NCBI GenBank assembly: GCA_020638735.1 | Contig: JACKHZ010000014.1 | Coordinates: 148,855-212,854 of the forward strand | Length of the DNA stretch: 64,000 nt | Direction: 5' to 3' | From: Planctomycetota bacterium | GTDB lineage: Bacteria > Planctomycetota > UBA1135 > UBA2386 | Part shown: one piece after another, positions 41,782 to 49,863 of the stretch | Layout of the letters: each line of letters starts with the position of its first letter | Position numbering within the stretch: the stretch's first letter is position 1 | Notes under the pieces: model-generated | Database searches by the model: none | What the model saw: only the letters and a program-made list of their open reading frames with translations | Told to the model about the DNA's origin: nothing | Program-made: the position numbers and the translations under genes

Positions 41782-42246
41782 ATGACCACGGTTTCTACGC
41801 AGGACCTGCACGGTCTGGTCACCAACGCCCTGGAGCGCATGGCGTTCGTCTTCACCGAGCGATCGGTGCTCTCCGCCGGCGAAGTGCTGGCGCAGTCCGT
41901 GGCGCACGCCTCGGTCGAGCTGACCGGCGCGCGGCGCTACGTCGTCACGGTGTCCGCGACGCCGGGCATGGTGCAGGAGATCGCCTCCGGCATGATGGGC
42001 TGCGACCCCCATGAGGTGGACCCTGACGACCACGGCCGCGCCGTCGTCACCGAGCTGGCCAACGTGCTGGGCGGCGAGCTCGTCGTGCAGCTCCAGGGTG
42101 ACGATTCGGCCCTGTGCATCGGCCTGCCGCGCGAGGTCGCCGACGAGGAGGCCGGCCGCCGCTACGACCTGGCCCATGCCGGCGGCCTGGTCTGCACCGT
42201 CGACTGCGACGACGGCAGCCTGAGCGTCTCGTTCGCCGGCGCCTGA
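41782..42246 (+). CDS. CheX/CheC-like chemotaxis phosphatase
   Basis: 154 residues. The diagnostic helix TELANVLGGELVVQL contains the E-x2-N pair that places a water on phospho-CheY. A second copy of that helix is not clear, fitting CheX rather than CheC. It would remove phosphate from the CheY encoded 8 bases upstream. Partnership with CheD in the same operon is known for related systems. Confidence 0.8.
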   Translation: MTTVSTQDLHGLVTNALERMAFVFTERSVLSAGEVLAQSVAHASVELTGARRYVVTVSATPGMVQEIASGMMGCDPHEVDPDDHGRAVVTELANVLGGELVVQLQGDDSALCIGLPREVADEEAGRRYDLAHAGGLVCTVDCDDGSLSVSFAGA

Positions 42247-42300
42247 CCGGAGGCCAGAGCGCCGTTGCGCGCGGGGCCGGGGGACGCCAAGTTCTCCGCC

Positions 42301-43536
42301 ATGGTGAACCCGATCGAGCTGCGCGAGGCACGCGCGCGCGTGCTGGCCCGCGTGGGCGTCGACCAGCGCGTCGAACGCGTGCCGCTGGCCGAAGCCTGTG
42401 GCCGCACGCTGGCCGCGGCGGTCCGCACGTCCAGTCCCTGGCCGACCACCGATCGGTCGGCGATGGACGGCTTCGCGCTGGCTGCCGGCGCTGGCAAGGC
42501 TGCCGGAACCGTGATGCCGGTGGTCGGGGAGAGCCTGGCCGGCAAGCCGTTCGCCGGCGTCGTGCCGGCCGGCGCCGCGATCCGCATCATGACCGGTGCG
42601 GTGCTGCCCGAAGGCGCCGACGCGGTCGTCCCGGTCGAACAGACCAGCGGCTATCGCGGTGCCGAGGTCCGCCTCGACGAGCCCGTCGTCGCCGGCGCGA
42701 ACGTGCGGCGACGCGGCAGCGAGCAGGTTGCTGACGCCGAAGTGCTGCGCGCCGGGCAACGCATCGGTCCGGCCGAGGTCGGCGTGCTGGCGGTGCTCGG
42801 CACCACGACCGTGCCGGCGCGGCGTCGGCCGGTGGTGGTGATCGTCGCCACCGGCGACGAGGTGGTGCCGGTCGAGCGCGAGCCGCTGCCGCATCAGGTG
42901 CGCGAGTCCAACTCCTGGTCGTTGGCGGCCCAGGTCGAGGCCTGTGGCGGGTTGGCGCGGCGGGTCGGGGTCGCGCCCGACGAGCCGGTCGGTCTGCGCC
43001 GCATGCTCGAACGGGCGCTCGCCGACGCCGACGTCGTGCTGACGATCGGCGGTGTCAGCAAGGGCACGCACGACCTCGTGCACGGCACGCTCCACGACCT
43101 CGGCGTCGGCGAGGTGTTCCACGGCATCTGGTTGAAGCCTGGCAAGCCCACCTTCTTCGGCGTGCGCGACGGCGCGCCGCCGTGCTACGTCTTCGGGCTG
43201 CCGGGCAACCCGGCCTCGACCTTCACGGTGTTCGACCTGCTGGTGCGGCCGCTGCTGGCTGCGTGGCTCGGCGAGGCGCCCGGCGAGTGGGGCGCGCGCT
43301 TGCCGGTGCTGTCCGGCACGTGGAAGGTCAACCGGCGGCTGCAGGCCGTGCCGGCGCGCGTCGCGATCGGCGACGACGGCCGGCTCGGCGTGGCGTTGGT
43401 CAAGCCGTCGCCGAGCGGCGACCCGTTCGAGCTGACCGCAGCCAGCGGCTACGTGCTGATCGAGCCAGGCGTCGGCCCGACGCCCGACGCGATGCTGCCG
43501 TTCGTCGGCAACACGCAGGGGATCGTGTTGCCGTGA
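42301..43536 (+). CDS. moeA: Molybdopterin molybdenumtransferase MoeA
   Basis: 411 residues. Family marks: ACGRTLAAAVRTSSPWPTTD and SAMDGFAL at the N-terminus, IMTGAVLPEGADAVVPVEQT, the MPT-binding GGVSKGTHDLVHGTL, WLKPGKPTFFGV and GLPGNPASTFTVF. It inserts molybdate into adenylylated molybdopterin. ATG 42301 (MVNPIELR) is preferred to an earlier in-frame start at 42265. The stop overlaps the GTG start of lnt (GTGA). No other molybdenum cofactor gene is nearby. The 54-base gap after cheX leaves open whether it belongs to the chemotaxis operon. Confidence 0.95.
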   Translation: MVNPIELREARARVLARVGVDQRVERVPLAEACGRTLAAAVRTSSPWPTTDRSAMDGFALAAGAGKAAGTVMPVVGESLAGKPFAGVVPAGAAIRIMTGAVLPEGADAVVPVEQTSGYRGAEVRLDEPVVAGANVRRRGSEQVADAEVLRAGQRIGPAEVGVLAVLGTTTVPARRRPVVVIVATGDEVVPVEREPLPHQVRESNSWSLAAQVEACGGLARRVGVAPDEPVGLRRMLERALADADVVLTIGGVSKGTHDLVHGTLHDLGVGEVFHGIWLKPGKPTFFGVRDGAPPCYVFGLPGNPASTFTVFDLLVRPLLAAWLGEAPGEWGARLPVLSGTWKVNRRLQAVPARVAIGDDGRLGVALVKPSPSGDPFELTAASGYVLIEPGVGPTPDAMLPFVGNTQGIVLP

Positions 43537-45230
43537 GGCGCCCCCTGCTCGCGCCGCTCGGCCTGGCCATCGTCTGCGGCGTGCTGCTCGGCATCGCCAC
43601 GCCGCCGGCCGATGTGCCGGGCGGCGCGTGGCTGGTGCTGCCCGCGATGATGGGCTGGTACGCGATCGCCACTGCCGGACCGCGGCCGCTGCTGCAGAGC
43701 TACCTGCTCGGCTGCCTGCACATGGCGTGGTTCTCGTGGTCGCTGCAGCACCTGCTGGTGCCGGCCTACGTCGCCGTGATCTTCGTCGGCGGGCTCTACT
43801 ACCTGCTGGCGACGGCGGCGACGCGCGCGTGGGCGCCGCGATGGCGGCCGCTCGGCTTCGCGCTGGCGTGCGCCGCGTCGTTCTGGCTGCGCGCGTGCAT
43901 GCCGGAGATCTGGTATCCGCACGGTCAGCCGTGCCACGCGCTCTACCAGTGGCCGTCGTTGCTGGGGGCCGTGACGCTCGGCGGCGAGCCGCTGGCGAAC
44001 GCGTCGCTCGCCGGCATCGCCGCAGCGGCAGTGGGCCTCTGCCGCAGCTGGCGGGTGGCGTCGCCGGCGTGGGGGGCGGCATGGCGCGACGCCGTCGTCG
44101 CCCTGTCGGTCGCCGCCGTCGGTGCGTTGGGCGGTCAGCTGGCGCGCGGCAGCGTCGCGAGCGCCGAGTCGCCGCGATTCGTCGACGTCGTGGCGATCGA
44201 GCCCGGCTTCCATCCGTTCGAGTTGTGGCGCCAGCCGACGCTGCAGAAGGCACGGCAGCGTTACCGCGAGCTGCTGCGCGAACGGTTCTTCGAGCCGACG
44301 CGCGCGCTGCTGCAGGCCGAGTCGCCGCCGGCGCTGGTGGTGTGGCCGGAGAGCTCGGTGCTCGGGCAGCCGTTGGACGCCTTCGCCGACCTGTGGTTCG
44401 CCGACCTCGACGCCGGCCGCGGCGTCGTGCAAGAGCTGCGCGGCCTGCTGCCGCCGGCGCCGCAGTGTCGCCTCGCGGTCGGGGCCAACGCGCTGCACCC
44501 GGGCACGCCGGGGCGGGAGCCGATCACGACCACGGCCCTCGTGCTGTCACCGGCCGACGGTCGTGTGCTCGGCTTCCAGGGCAAGCAGTTCCTGGTACCC
44601 GGCGGGGAGTTCCTGCCGCTGGTGGGGCTGCTGCCGAAGGCGCTCGCGGCCGATCTGCACCGGAGCTTCGAACAGGCGCTCGGTACCGGCCCCGACTGCA
44701 TCGCCGATCGCGTCCGGCCGCCGCTGGAGCTGGCCGACGGCACCCGGTTCGGCGCGCTGATCTGCTACGACAACGCGTTCCCGGAGCCGGCTGCGGCGCA
44801 GGTCGCGCAGGGGGCCCGATTCCTGGCCGTGTTGTCCAACGAAGCCTGGTACCGGGGCGGTGCCGAGCTCGAGCAGCTGCTGGCGATGACCGTGGTGCGC
44901 GCGCTGGAGACCGCGACCCCGATCGTGCGGTGCACGTTCGATGGCGCGTCGGCGATGGTCGACGGCGGCGGGCGCATCGTCGAGCGCCTGCCGCTGGCGC
45001 CGGCGCCGCAGCCGGCCTCGAGAAATCTGCGGGTCCGGGTCCCGATCGGGGACGGCGGGCTGCCGCCGATGGCATGGCTGCGCCGCGGCTTCGGGCCGGC
45101 GGTCGCGCTACTCGCCGGGCTCGCCCTGGCTCACGGCCTCGTTCGTTGGGCTAGACTCCGTTCAGCCCGCACGGCTCCCTCCGACGCGCCCGCATCCGGC
45201 CCCCCGGATCGACGCGCAGGTGGTTCTTGA
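43533..45230 (+). CDS. lnt: Apolipoprotein N-acyltransferase
   Basis: 565 residues from GTG 43533. The N-terminal ~215 residues form about six hydrophobic helices (LGLAIVCGVLLGIATPP, AYVAVIFVGGLYYLLATAA). The nitrilase-fold periplasmic domain has the catalytic triad Glu273 (VVWPESSVLG), Lys351 (GFQGKQFLVPGGEFLP) and Cys411 (GALICYDNAFPEPA). A last helix lies near residues 515-540. It N-acylates lipoproteins at the inner membrane, as the last step of maturation, and its presence fits a two-membrane envelope. Translation is coupled to moeA by overlap. The stop codon lies within a promoter candidate for the next unit. Confidence 0.93.
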   Translation: MRRPLLAPLGLAIVCGVLLGIATPPADVPGGAWLVLPAMMGWYAIATAGPRPLLQSYLLGCLHMAWFSWSLQHLLVPAYVAVIFVGGLYYLLATAATRAWAPRWRPLGFALACAASFWLRACMPEIWYPHGQPCHALYQWPSLLGAVTLGGEPLANASLAGIAAAAVGLCRSWRVASPAWGAAWRDAVVALSVAAVGALGGQLARGSVASAESPRFVDVVAIEPGFHPFELWRQPTLQKARQRYRELLRERFFEPTRALLQAESPPALVVWPESSVLGQPLDAFADLWFADLDAGRGVVQELRGLLPPAPQCRLAVGANALHPGTPGREPITTTALVLSPADGRVLGFQGKQFLVPGGEFLPLVGLLPKALAADLHRSFEQALGTGPDCIADRVRPPLELADGTRFGALICYDNAFPEPAAAQVAQGARFLAVLSNEAWYRGGAELEQLLAMTVVRALETATPIVRCTFDGASAMVDGGGRIVERLPLAPAPQPASRNLRVRVPIGDGGLPPMAWLRRGFGPAVALLAGLALAHGLVRWARLRSARTAPSDAPASGPPDRRAGGS

Positions 45231-45254
45231 CGGTGTCTGGCATGGAGTTAGGAT
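45227..45254 (+). promoter_or_regulatory. Sigma-70-like promoter for the coiled-coil/microprotein unit
   Basis: TTGACG (45227-45232) and TAGGAT (45249-45254) are separated by 16 bases, a good match to the consensus in an otherwise GC-rich region. The predicted start near 45261 gives a leader of about 190 bases before the ATG at 45451. The -35 overlaps the lnt stop codon. Confidence 0.5.
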
Positions 45255-45292
45255 TCCGCAGCCCCCAGGCCCCTCTCGCTTTGGGATGCGGT

Positions 45293-45327
45293 CCTCTCCG
45301 TGTCTGGTCGTCGACCACCCGGAGAGG
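45293..45327 (+). promoter_or_regulatory. Stem-loop in the long 5' leader
   Basis: CCTCTCCG (45293-45300) and CGGAGAGG (45320-45327) are exact complements. Inside them GGTC/GACC can pair, giving a two-tier stem-loop. It lies in the predicted leader between the promoter and the gene at 45451. A CT-rich tract follows (45342-45377). It could affect mRNA stability or translation; no known riboswitch was recognised. Confidence 0.4.
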
Positions 45328-45450
45328 CCGAACTGGCCACCGTTTCTCTTTCTCTTTGGCGTCTTCTTCCCCTCTGGTTCAAGCCACGCTGCGCAGCCTG
45401 CTCTCCCGACGGCCTGACGCAGAACGCTAGCAAGGAGCCCTCTGGTCATC

Positions 45451-46320
45451 ATGAGTCCCATCGGTCGCGTATTCATCGTCCTCAATCTGGCCCTCGCCGG
45501 CGGCTTCGCCTTCGTGGCCGGCAATCTGCTCACCAAGCAGGACAACTGGAAGCAGAAGTTCACCGCGGAAGTGGCGAAGCACGACGAAGACAACAAGCGG
45601 AACGAGCAGTCGATCCACAACCTGGAGCAGGAGCGCAACACCGCCGACGTCGCCAAGACGTCGTTCGAGTCGCAGCTGGCTGCGGCGAAGGTGCGGCTCG
45701 GCGAACTCGAGGACGACAAGAAGGCCCTCACCGCCATCACCGACCAGCAGAAGGCCGACCTGAAGAAGATCGCCTCGCTGCAGGAGACCCAGGATCAGCG
45801 GCTGAAGGCCGCGTTCGACCAGGCCAAGGAGGCCTACGACGCGTCGATCGCCGCCGCCAACACCAAGGACGACGCCGTCCGCGCCAAGGACGCCGCTGAG
45901 GCCGAGAACCGCACGCTGAAGACGACGATCGCCTCGCTGAACGAGACGATCGACGGCAAGAACCTCGCGATCGCCGCGCTCGAGCGCGACAACTCGGAGC
46001 AGCGTCTGCTGGTCGAGGCCGCGATCGTCAACGGCTTCTCCCCGGCGATGGCTGCGCCGACCCTGGCCGGCAGCGTGTCGAACTTCGACGCCGGCAGCCG
46101 CCTGTGCACGATCGTCGTCGAGAGCAACCCGGGCAACGTCGACATCAAGGACCAGATCCAGCGCCGTCCGTTCCTGATCGGCATCTCGGACGCGACGGGC
46201 TACAAGGGCGACGCGATCGTGACCGACTACGTGCCGAGCGCCAACTCGCTGCTGTGCAAGATGCAGTTCTGGAAGGACGGCACCGTGATCAAGGCCGGCG
46301 ACCGCGCCTCGACCAAGTGA
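45451..46320 (+). CDS. Membrane-anchored coiled-coil protein, unknown function
   Basis: 289 residues. One N-terminal transmembrane helix (VFIVLNLALAGGFAFVAGNL), then a long coiled coil (~35-190) with many Lys/Glu/Asp residues. A ~90-residue beta-rich C-terminal domain follows (LAGSVSNFDAGSRLCTIVVE, FLIGISDATGYKGDAIVTDY, MQFWKDGTVIKAGD). This order (helix, coiled coil, beta domain) is that of MreC, though I see no sequence match, and it lies 475 bases upstream of mreB. AAGGAG is at 45432-45437. It probably faces the periplasm and is cotranscribed with the 57-residue microprotein. Codon use is strongly biased, hinting at high expression. Confidence 0.65.
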   Translation: MSPIGRVFIVLNLALAGGFAFVAGNLLTKQDNWKQKFTAEVAKHDEDNKRNEQSIHNLEQERNTADVAKTSFESQLAAAKVRLGELEDDKKALTAITDQQKADLKKIASLQETQDQRLKAAFDQAKEAYDASIAAANTKDDAVRAKDAAEAENRTLKTTIASLNETIDGKNLAIAALERDNSEQRLLVEAAIVNGFSPAMAAPTLAGSVSNFDAGSRLCTIVVESNPGNVDIKDQIQRRPFLIGISDATGYKGDAIVTDYVPSANSLLCKMQFWKDGTVIKAGDRASTK

Positions 46321-46365
46321 TCCGGGCTTCCTGACTTCAACCCTAGCGAACCAGGAGCACCTACC

Positions 46366-46539
46366 ATGGCACGCAAGAACAACAACGCCGAGGCCGCGCC
46401 GGTCGCGGAGATCGAGGCGGTCGGCAAGCCCGGCATGGGCATCGACGAAGGCATCGTGCTGACGACCTTCTTCCTGCTCGGCATCGCCGTCTGGATGGTC
46501 TTGATGGTCAACAGCCAGTACGCCCCGGCAGCTGGCTGA
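46366..46539 (+). CDS. 57-residue single-helix membrane microprotein
   Basis: The protein starts MARKNNNAEAAPVAEIEAVG, then continues with one transmembrane helix (~31-48, IVLTTFFLLGIAVWMVLMV) and a short tail ending in APAAG. AGGAG (46353-46357) is 8 bases before the ATG. The charged N-terminus suggests an N-in orientation. It lies 45 bases after the coiled-coil gene and is followed by a strong hairpin, so it closes that unit. No family recognised. Being below usual gene-calling length, it is easily missed. Confidence 0.7.
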   Translation: MARKNNNAEAAPVAEIEAVGKPGMGIDEGIVLTTFFLLGIAVWMVLMVNSQYAPAAG

Positions 46540-46593
46540 GAGGCCACAGACTGGATGGTCGACCTGATCGGTCGGCCGACCCGAGAAACCTTG

Positions 46594-46628
46594 CGAACCC
46601 GTCCGACGCGCTGCGTCGGCCGGGTTCG
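46594..46628 (+). terminator. Strong hairpin after the microprotein gene
   Basis: CGAACCCG (46594-46601) pairs with CGGGTTCG (46621-46628), and inside, after one mismatch, CCGACGC (46603-46609) pairs with GCGTCGG (46613-46619) around a GCT loop. The stem thus has 15 pairs. The downstream TTCGTTTGT is only mildly T-rich, so termination may be partial. It separates the coiled-coil unit from mreB. Confidence 0.55.
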
Positions 46629-46794
46629 TTCGTTTGTGCGGCGCGATTGTCGGGCGCGCGCAAGTGCCGGGAAGAATACGTTGCGACCGGAGCGGGGATC
46701 GCTACGTTGCGCAGCGGCGCCGATTGGTCCCGGTCGCCGTGTCTGCTGGTCAAGGTCGCCCGCGCCGTCAAGTCGGGCCGCCCCGAGGGCATCA

Positions 46795-47853
46795 ATGGTC
46801 AAACCGCTGGAGTGGCTGCTGCGCGGCTTCTCGGTCGATCTCGGCATCGACCTGGGAACCGCCAACACGCTGGTCTTCGTTCGCGACAAGGGCATCGTCT
46901 TGGACGAGCCTTCGGTCGTCGCCGTGCGCAAGGGCACCACCGAGGTGCTGCTCGACGGCATGGCGGTCGGTGATGCCGCGCTCGAGTATCTCGGCCGCAC
47001 GCCGCCCGGCTTCATGGCGGTGCGCCCGATGAAGAGCGGCGTCATCGCCGACTTCGAGGTGACCGAGAAGATGCTGCGCTACTTCATGGCGAAGGCATGC
47101 GGCGGCAAGCGCCTGGTCAAGCCGCGGCTCGTGATCGCGGTGCCGTGGGGCATCACGATGGTCGAGAAGCGCGCCGTGATCGGCAGCGCCGAGCGCGCCG
47201 GCGCGCGCCGGGTGTTCCTCGTCGACGAGCCGACCGCGGCCGCGATCGGCGCGGGCCTGCCGGTGCACGAGCCGCGCGGCTCGCTGATCGTCGACATCGG
47301 CGGCGGCACCAGCGAGGTCGCGGTGATCTCGCTCGCCAACGTGGTCATGGCCGAGTGCCTGCGCGTCGCCGGCGACGACTTCAACGAAGCCATCACCCAG
47401 TACATCCGCGCCAAGTACAACCTGCTGATCGGCGAGATCACCGCCGAGCGCCTGAAGATCGCCGCCGGCAGCTGTCTGCCGCTCGAGGAGGAGATCCAGG
47501 TCGAGGTGCGCGGCCGCGATTCGCTCGTGAACCTGCCGCGCAAGGCGATCATCACCAGCGAGGACGTGCGCGAGGCGCTGCAGGAGCCGGTGCGCAAGAT
47601 CATCGGCGCGATCAAGTCGGTGCTCGAGCGCACGCCGCCCGAGTTGGCCGCCGACCTGATGGACTCCGGCATCACGATGTGCGGCGGCGGTGCCTTGCTG
47701 CGCGGTCTGCCGGAGCTGATCGAGCGCGAGACGCAGCTCGACGTGCGCGTCGCCGAGCGGCCGCTGGAGGCGGTCGCGCGGGGCACCGGGATCTTCCTCG
47801 AGAACCTCGAGCTCTACTCGCAGTTCCTCGAGGGCGGCGAAGACCTCGGGTGA
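46795..47853 (+). CDS. mreB: Rod-shape-determining actin homologue MreB
   Basis: 352 residues. Actin-fold nucleotide motifs: phosphate 1 VDLGIDLGTANTLVF, phosphate 2 GSLIVDIGGGTSEVAVISLA, adenosine motif GITMCGGGALLRGLPELI. VFLVDEPTAAAIGAGLPV is the usual connecting segment. It polymerises under the membrane and guides lateral wall synthesis. ATG 46795 (MVKPLEWLLRGFSVDLG) includes a hydrophobic N-terminal helix that could bind membrane. A weak promoter candidate lies upstream (TTGCGA 46681-46686, 16 bases, TACGTT 46703-46708). First gene of mreB, mreC-like, mreD-like, PBP2, rodA. Confidence 0.97.
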   Translation: MVKPLEWLLRGFSVDLGIDLGTANTLVFVRDKGIVLDEPSVVAVRKGTTEVLLDGMAVGDAALEYLGRTPPGFMAVRPMKSGVIADFEVTEKMLRYFMAKACGGKRLVKPRLVIAVPWGITMVEKRAVIGSAERAGARRVFLVDEPTAAAIGAGLPVHEPRGSLIVDIGGGTSEVAVISLANVVMAECLRVAGDDFNEAITQYIRAKYNLLIGEITAERLKIAAGSCLPLEEEIQVEVRGRDSLVNLPRKAIITSEDVREALQEPVRKIIGAIKSVLERTPPELAADLMDSGITMCGGGALLRGLPELIERETQLDVRVAERPLEAVARGTGIFLENLELYSQFLEGGEDLG

Positions 47854-47857
47854 GGTG

Positions 47858-47883
47858 CTGCGCGACGCCGCGGCGTCGCGCAG
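47858..47883. promoter_or_regulatory. Perfect 26-bp palindrome between mreB and mreC-like
   Basis: CTGCGCGACGCCG followed at once by its exact complement (47858-47883), starting 4 bases after the mreB stop. As RNA it folds to a 12- or 11-bp stem with a tight loop, followed by GGGGTTTG. It could act as a leaky terminator or mRNA-end stabiliser giving more MreB than downstream products. As DNA it could also bind a dimeric regulator. Confidence 0.5.
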
Positions 47884-48001
47884 GGGTTTGCATGGTGCGC
47901 TTGGGCCTCGGGCCCGCAGTGGCGTTCGCGCGCGCCGCTGCGTCGGGTCGCTCCGTCCCGACGGGGCGATCCCGTTTCTCGAACGGCGCGAGGGTGGGTG
48001 A

Positions 48002-49369
48002 ATGGCGAGGGCGAAGCGGACGACGGCGTTCCCGGTGGGGCTCTACGGCATGTTGCTGTTCGCCCTCGCCTGGCTGACGTTGCCGCGCTTGTTCGCGCCG
48101 CTCGAGCGCGTGCTGGTCGGCGCCGCGTGCTCCGTGCCGCGCTGCACCGCCACGTGGTTCGGCGAACCGGCGGTCGCCGCGGATCGCTCCGACCTGCGCC
48201 GCATCGAAGAGCTCGGCGAACGACTGCTGCGTCGCGTAGGTGAGCACGATCTGACCGGCGCCGGTGACGCGATGCCGCTCGGCGACCAGCCGCTGATGTG
48301 TCGCGTGCTGTCGGTCGATCGGCGCGGCGGCGGCGGCCTGCCGAGCGAGCTGCGCCTCGACCGCAGCTACGCCGAGCTCTACGGTTGCCGCGAACTGGTC
48401 ACGAAGGGTGGTGCCCTGCTCGGCTACCTGCTGCGCCCCGGCATCGGCCGCGCCGTCGACGACCTGCCCGGCGATCCGGCGCGGGTCATGCTCTGCCACC
48501 ATCGCGACGCCCCGCGGTGCTACGCGATGGCTGTCGATCCCGACGGGGGGCCGCCGCTGCGCATCGTGGTCCGGCCCGCGGCCAGCGTCGATCCGGCGCC
48601 GCTCAGCGTCGACATGTGGGACGATCCGTTCCGCGCGTCGCGCTTGCACGCGGCCGGCTACGAAGTGCGCACGCTGCCGTTGGCCTTCGGCGCGCGGCGC
48701 GTCCCCGGCGGCCTGTTGCTCGGCCGCACCCGCATCTGGGGCTACGAGCCCGACGGCGTCGACGAGCCGTTGACGATCGGCGTCTACGTGGTGCCGCCGG
48801 TGTTGCCGCAGGCGCTGTCGCACGTCGTCGTCTGGCGGCCGTCGGGCGTCGAGGCGCCGTCAGCAGCGGCCTCCCATGGCGCGCACAGCCGCAGCGCGGC
48901 CCGCCTCTACGACCTTCCCGGCGTCGGCCACGGCCGTCACCTGCTGGTCGCCGAGCGCGCGGTGCCCGACGACGCGGCGGTGATCCAGGACGGGCTGTTC
49001 CTCGGCACGGCGCGCGGGCTGTCGTTCGGCACCGGGTTGGTGACCGCGTTCGTCGCGACGCGTCAGCCGTGGAGCCTGTTGCTGCTGCCGGACGGTGACG
49101 ACGCCGAACCGATCGAACTCTACGGCCGCGTCGAGCAGGGCGACGGCGACCGTGCCTGGCTGCGCCTCGTCGATGGGCCCGACGGCCGGCCGACGCGGCT
49201 GGTCTCCGGCTACCTGTTCACCGGCAGCAACGGCCGTCATTGCCCGGCCGGCCTGTGGATCGGTCGCGCGCAGCCCGACCAGTTCGAGCGCGATCTGCTC
49301 GAGGTCAAGGTGCCGGCGTTGTCCGGGGCCAGCGTCGCGGAGGTGTTCGTCGAGGAGGCCGCGCGATGA
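48002..49369 (+). CDS. MreC-like protein by position (divergent)
   Basis: 455 residues. One N-terminal transmembrane helix (FPVGLYGMLLFALAWLTLP). The rest is largely beta-rich and periplasmic (for example GYEVRTLPLAFGARRVPGG and RHLLVAERAVPDDAAVIQD). It lies between mreB and the mreD-like gene, exactly where mreC belongs, but the coiled coil that normally follows the helix is short (~60-80) and no clear MreC motif is seen. Assignment rests on synteny and topology. Its stop overlaps the mreD-like start (ATGA). It should link MreB to the periplasmic synthases PBP2 and RodA. Confidence 0.55.
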   Translation: MARAKRTTAFPVGLYGMLLFALAWLTLPRLFAPLERVLVGAACSVPRCTATWFGEPAVAADRSDLRRIEELGERLLRRVGEHDLTGAGDAMPLGDQPLMCRVLSVDRRGGGGLPSELRLDRSYAELYGCRELVTKGGALLGYLLRPGIGRAVDDLPGDPARVMLCHHRDAPRCYAMAVDPDGGPPLRIVVRPAASVDPAPLSVDMWDDPFRASRLHAAGYEVRTLPLAFGARRVPGGLLLGRTRIWGYEPDGVDEPLTIGVYVVPPVLPQALSHVVVWRPSGVEAPSAAASHGAHSRSAARLYDLPGVGHGRHLLVAERAVPDDAAVIQDGLFLGTARGLSFGTGLVTAFVATRQPWSLLLLPDGDDAEPIELYGRVEQGDGDRAWLRLVDGPDGRPTRLVSGYLFTGSNGRHCPAGLWIGRAQPDQFERDLLEVKVPALSGASVAEVFVEEAAR

Positions 49370-49863
49370 GGCGCTGGCTGTGGTGGTTCCTGCTGGTGCC
49401 GCAGGGCTTCCTGATCGCGGGCCTGGTCGCCGATCTCGGCTTGCCGGCGCTCGACATGGCGGTGCTGGCCGGACTGTTCCTGGCGTGGTTCGCCGATCGC
49501 CGCGCGCTGCCGTTCCTGCTGCTCGGCGTCGCGGTCGGGCGGGCGATGGTCGACGAGGCGACGCTGCCCGTGCACATCCTGGTGGTGGGCATCCCGGTGG
49601 CGCTGTGCCTGCCGCTGCGCGGACTGTTCGTCGCGCAGCACTGGTTGTGGCAGGCGTTTGCCGCGGCGGCGTTCGCGATCGTCGTACCGAAGCTGAGCGG
49701 GCTCTGCGGCCGCGTCTTCGACCAGCCGTCGGTCAGCGCGCAGCTCGACGGCTGGGCGGTCGTCTGGTCGGCGCTGTTGATGCCGCCGCTGCTGCTGCTG
49801 ACGCGGCATCTGCCGCCGTTCGCTGCGTTCGTCGAGCGGGGCTTCGACGGGGGGCGCGCGTGA
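49366..49863 (+). CDS. MreD-like integral membrane protein
   Basis: 165 residues with about five hydrophobic helices (WLWWFLLVPQGFLIAGLVA, MAVLAGLFLAWFA, LPFLLLGVAVG, VHILVVGIPVALCLPL, WAVVWSALLMPPLLLL). Size, topology and place match MreD, a rod-complex subunit that is weakly conserved in sequence. ATG 49366 overlaps the preceding stop (ATGA), and its own stop overlaps the PBP2 GTG start (GTGA). Confidence 0.7.
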   Translation: MRRWLWWFLLVPQGFLIAGLVADLGLPALDMAVLAGLFLAWFADRRALPFLLLGVAVGRAMVDEATLPVHILVVGIPVALCLPLRGLFVAQHWLWQAFAAAAFAIVVPKLSGLCGRVFDQPSVSAQLDGWAVVWSALLMPPLLLLTRHLPPFAAFVERGFDGGRA

